Origin: Altererythrobacter sp.
Lineage (GTDB): Bacteria > Pseudomonadota > Alphaproteobacteria > Sphingomonadales > Sphingomonadaceae
Direction of reading: 5' to 3'
Length of the DNA stretch: 7,954 nt
Assembly: GCA_011524425.1 (NCBI GenBank)
Contig: WTKI01000122.1
Coordinates: forward strand, 1 to 7,954
The notes beneath the pieces are model-generated. The model searched no databases. It saw nothing but the letters and a program-made list of their open reading frames with translations, and was not told where the DNA came from. This document shows, piece by piece, positions 6,328 through 7,954 of this stretch. The number at the start of each line of letters is the position of its first letter. The first letter of the stretch is position 1. The translations under genes were made by a program, and so were the position numbers.

Positions 6328-7662
6328 ATGCGCGCGTTGGGGCAAGGAGTAGACACAATCGCGTTTCAGGGCCCGCCAAGACGGACACCGTTTATTGGCA
6401 TCGCCAACCGCGTAATCCGCGCAGGCCGGACTGTGGGCGCCATTGCGAAAGCGGATCTGGACAAAGACCGATTGCTGGAGCGCGCAGCCGAGGTCGCAGG
6501 CCTCGATGATTTTGGCGATCCCTGGTTTCAGCACCCGATGGAAGTGCTGCTGCAATCCTTGCGCGAAGAAGCGCGGCTCAACCCGGCGGGTGATTTTTCT
6601 GCCATGCAGCAGTTCCACAAGGTCCTAACCGACCGGTTATGGGCGCAGCAATGGTTCAAGCGGCATCCTGAAATTCTGGAACGCGCGATCCCGCGTCCGG
6701 TCGTGATCGTGGGCCCGATGCGCTCTGGCACAACCCGGCTGCACCGCTTGCTCGCCAGTGACCGCCGTTTCAGCCACATGCGCAGCTTTGAAACGATCAG
6801 CCCTGTGCCTCGGCCCGATTTTGAAGAGGTATTGGCTGGCGAAAGGCAAGATTTCCGGCCCGTACTGGCAGCCCGGATCATGAAAGTGGCGCGCCTTGCC
6901 AATCCGCGCACGCTGTCGATCCACCCGACAGGCCCCTTTCAGCCGGAGGAAGAGCTGGGCCTGTTCGTGGCTAGCATGTGGGGCATGAAGCATGACGCGC
7001 AGTGGCAAATCCCGAGCTATTCCGCGTGGTGCGAAAATCATGATGCTGAAGGCGCTTACCGGTATCTGGCCAATTTGTTGCGGCTGGTGGGCTGGTCACA
7101 GCAGGTTTCTTCGATCCGGCCATGGATACTGAAAACGCCGCAGCACATGCTTGATCTTCCCGCTTTGCTGAAAGTTTTTCCAGACGCACGCCTGATCTTC
7201 ACGCACCGCGACCCGCAAGCCGTTGTGGGCAGCGCGGCCTCACTCGCGTGGAACCAGACGATCCTCTATTCAGAGCATGTCGATCCGGCCGACATTGGCC
7301 GCGAATGGCTGCGCAAGACGGAGCTTATGATTGCGCGGATGCGCAGTGCGCGTGACAATATCCCGCGAGAGCGGATGATCGATGTGCAATATGACGAGAT
7401 GGATCGCGATTGGCGCGCGACCATGGAGCGGATTTACGCGTTCCTCGGGCTGGAAATGGAGCCTGCTTTGGCAGGCATGGAAAGCTATCTCGAAGCCTCC
7501 AAGGCGTTGAAGCGCCACCCGCATCGCTACAGTCTCGAAGGGTTTGGCTTATCAGCTGGCGAAGTGGCTGAACGGTTGGGCGATTACACCCGCACTTATG
7601 CGATACCCAGCGAAGCAGAGGCGGGCAGGGCGAGGGCTCGGCACAGTGCCAGCGCGCGATGA
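6328..7662 (+). CDS. Sulfotransferase family protein (PAPS-dependent type)
   Basis: The protein has 444 residues from the ATG at 6328. The 5'-phosphosulfate-binding loop is [15 protein letters not shown] (128-142). An acidic EEE lies at 207-209, KTPQHMLDL at 269-277, and the 3'-phosphate-binding stretch [14 protein letters not shown] at 293-306 contains the expected R and S. This fits the bacterial Sulfotransfer_3 group, which moves sulfate from PAPS to an acceptor that cannot be told from sequence. The N-terminal part includes [11 protein letters not shown] and [10 protein letters not shown] (59-68), the latter typical of this subgroup. No signal peptide or membrane helix is seen. The start is uncertain: a TGA at 6316 blocks extension, the ATG at 6328 and a TTG at 6337 lack good ribosome binding sites, whereas AAGGAG at 6344-6349 sits 8 bases before an in-frame ATC at 6358. 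The C-terminus is low-complexity (Arg/Ala/Ser) and overlaps the next gene by 17 bases. The family call is sure. Confidence 0.9.
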   Translation: MRALGQGVDTIAFQGPPRRTPFIGIANRVIRAGRTVGAIAKADLDKDRLLERAAEVAGLDDFGDPWFQHPMEVLLQSLREEARLNPAGDFSAMQQFHKVLTDRLWAQQWFKRHPEILERAIPRPVVIVGPMRSGTTRLHRLLASDRRFSHMRSFETISPVPRPDFEEVLAGERQDFRPVLAARIMKVARLANPRTLSIHPTGPFQPEEELGLFVASMWGMKHDAQWQIPSYSAWCENHDAEGAYRYLANLLRLVGWSQQVSSIRPWILKTPQHMLDLPALLKVFPDARLIFTHRDPQAVVGSAASLAWNQTILYSEHVDPADIGREWLRKTELMIARMRSARDNIPRERMIDVQYDEMDRDWRATMERIYAFLGLEMEPALAGMESYLEASKALKRHPHRYSLEGFGLSAGEVAERLGDYTRTYAIPSEAEAGRARARHSASAR

Positions 7663-7867
7663 CCGCAGGCCTGCTCTGCATTTCGTGGGCTTTCGCGATG
7701 ATCGCTATTGGAATGCTGTGAAAGTGTGGGGCAAACCGGATTTCTGGCACATTACATGGGATCGTTATGCGACGCATGATGTGGCGCCCGGCGATGTGGT
7801 GATCTTTGCCAAAGGCGAGTGGACGCAAGAACCGCGCAGCTATTCTGGCCCCGATCTGGTGGAGTAA
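7646..7867 (+). CDS. Small conserved-looking protein of unknown function (73 residues, GTG start)
   Basis: I do not recognise the family. The frame is open from well upstream and ends with TAA at 7865-7867. The part after the sulfotransferase stop reads as a compact soluble protein rich in aromatic residues: ALHFVGFRDDRYWNAVKVWG, then DFWHITWDRYA and VAPGDVVIFAKGEW. Such W/F/Y-rich strand-like segments are unlikely in a chance frame. GTG at 7646 is chosen because GAGGG lies 9 bases upstream and because it gives only a 17-base overlap with the sulfotransferase. An in-frame ATG at 7598 would give 89 residues with a 65-base overlap. No signal peptide, membrane helix or cysteine cluster is seen. 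Tight coupling suggests co-transcription with the sulfotransferase, and the next gene follows 9 bases later. No function is proposed. Confidence 0.65.
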   Translation: MPARDDRRPALHFVGFRDDRYWNAVKVWGKPDFWHITWDRYATHDVAPGDVVIFAKGEWTQEPRSYSGPDLVE

Positions 7868-7876
7868 ACGGCACAG

Positions 7877-7940
7877 ATGGCTCTGGAATTGACTCAGGAC
7901 ATGGCGCGCATATTTGCGCAAACAGCGCTCGGCCATGTCG
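7877..7940 (+). CDS. Start of a probable DUF2891 family protein (truncated at contig end)
   Basis: An ATG 9 bases after the preceding stop opens a frame of 21 codons (MALELTQDMARIFAQTALGHV) before the sequence becomes adapter at 7941. The pattern of LT followed by a helix with FA..AL.HV resembles the N-terminus of DUF2891 proteins as I recall it, where a YPNK-type stretch normally follows. GGTGGAG lies 13 bases upstream, within the end of the previous gene. With only 21 residues the family call is tentative, but a real start in the same short operon is likely. Residues encoded after 7940 should not be trusted. Confidence 0.5.
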
Positions 7941-7954
7941 CTGTCTCTTATACA
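7941..7954 (+). other. Sequencing adapter remnant (Tn5/Nextera mosaic end)
   Basis: The last 14 bases, CTGTCTCTTATACA, are identical to the beginning of the transposase mosaic-end adapter read in the outward direction at the 3' end of short library fragments. The match runs to the final base of the window. It is most simply untrimmed adapter at a contig end, not genomic DNA. Confidence 0.9.

Noticed and set aside
6186..6356. 57-codon N-terminal extension of SerRS
   Set aside because: The conserved SerRS N-terminus begins at the ATG at 6185. The extension is not family-like and would overlap the sulfotransferase start.
6178..6618. 146-residue minus-strand frame over the divergent region and sulfotransferase start
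   Set aside because: It crosses two gene starts, is antisense to the sulfotransferase and shows no protein-family features.
7659..7721. 20-codon hydrophobic ORF beginning with ATG over the sulfotransferase stop ([12 protein letters not shown]...)
   Set aside because: It has an attractive ATGA overlap but is very short and out of frame with the longer, better-looking 73-residue gene covering the same bases.

Overview
The window looks like chromosomal DNA from a GC-rich alphaproteobacterium, most likely a sphingomonad of the Erythrobacteraceae type. This is judged from the style of the RimO, SurE and SerRS proteins, the DUF1761 and sulfotransferase families, and the general codon use. It is an inference without a database search. 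No rRNA, tRNA, CRISPR array, insertion sequence or phage module was recognised. Most of the window is ordinary core and near-core genome.

Layout from left to right. (1) 1-868, minus strand: the N-terminal 289 residues of a membrane sensor with a CHASE2 domain, cut by the window edge so that its output domain is missing. (2) 869-1099: an AT-richer gene-free gap with a small hairpin at its right end. (3) 1100-2479, minus: rimO, the radical-SAM enzyme that methylthiolates ribosomal protein S12. (4) 2557-2967, plus: a 136-residue DUF1761 membrane protein, divergent from rimO, with a very strong ribosome binding site. (5) 2963-3015: short tandem repeats and a hairpin between convergent genes. (6) 6185 down to 3048, minus: a compact apparent operon serS - surE - potassium channel with RCK (TrkA-type) domain. 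serS and surE overlap by one base (TGATG), and the channel starts 16 bases after surE. (7) 6328-7662, plus: a PAPS-dependent-type sulfotransferase divergent from serS. (8) 7646-7867, plus: a 73-residue unrecognised protein overlapping the sulfotransferase end. (9) 7877-7940, plus: the first 21 codons of a probable DUF2891 protein.

The last 14 bases (7941-7954) match the Tn5/Nextera transposase mosaic-end adapter exactly. The contig therefore probably ends in sequencing adapter, and true genomic sequence probably stops at 7940.

The serS-surE-channel block pairs translation (seryl-tRNA charging) with stationary-phase nucleotide phosphatase activity and potassium flux, but a functional link is not shown by the sequence. 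I did not find a convincing new biological system. The items most worth checking are the adapter tail, the sulfotransferase start (an ideal Shine-Dalgarno placed before an ATC codon), the unassigned 73-residue protein, and the channel gene sitting directly behind surE.
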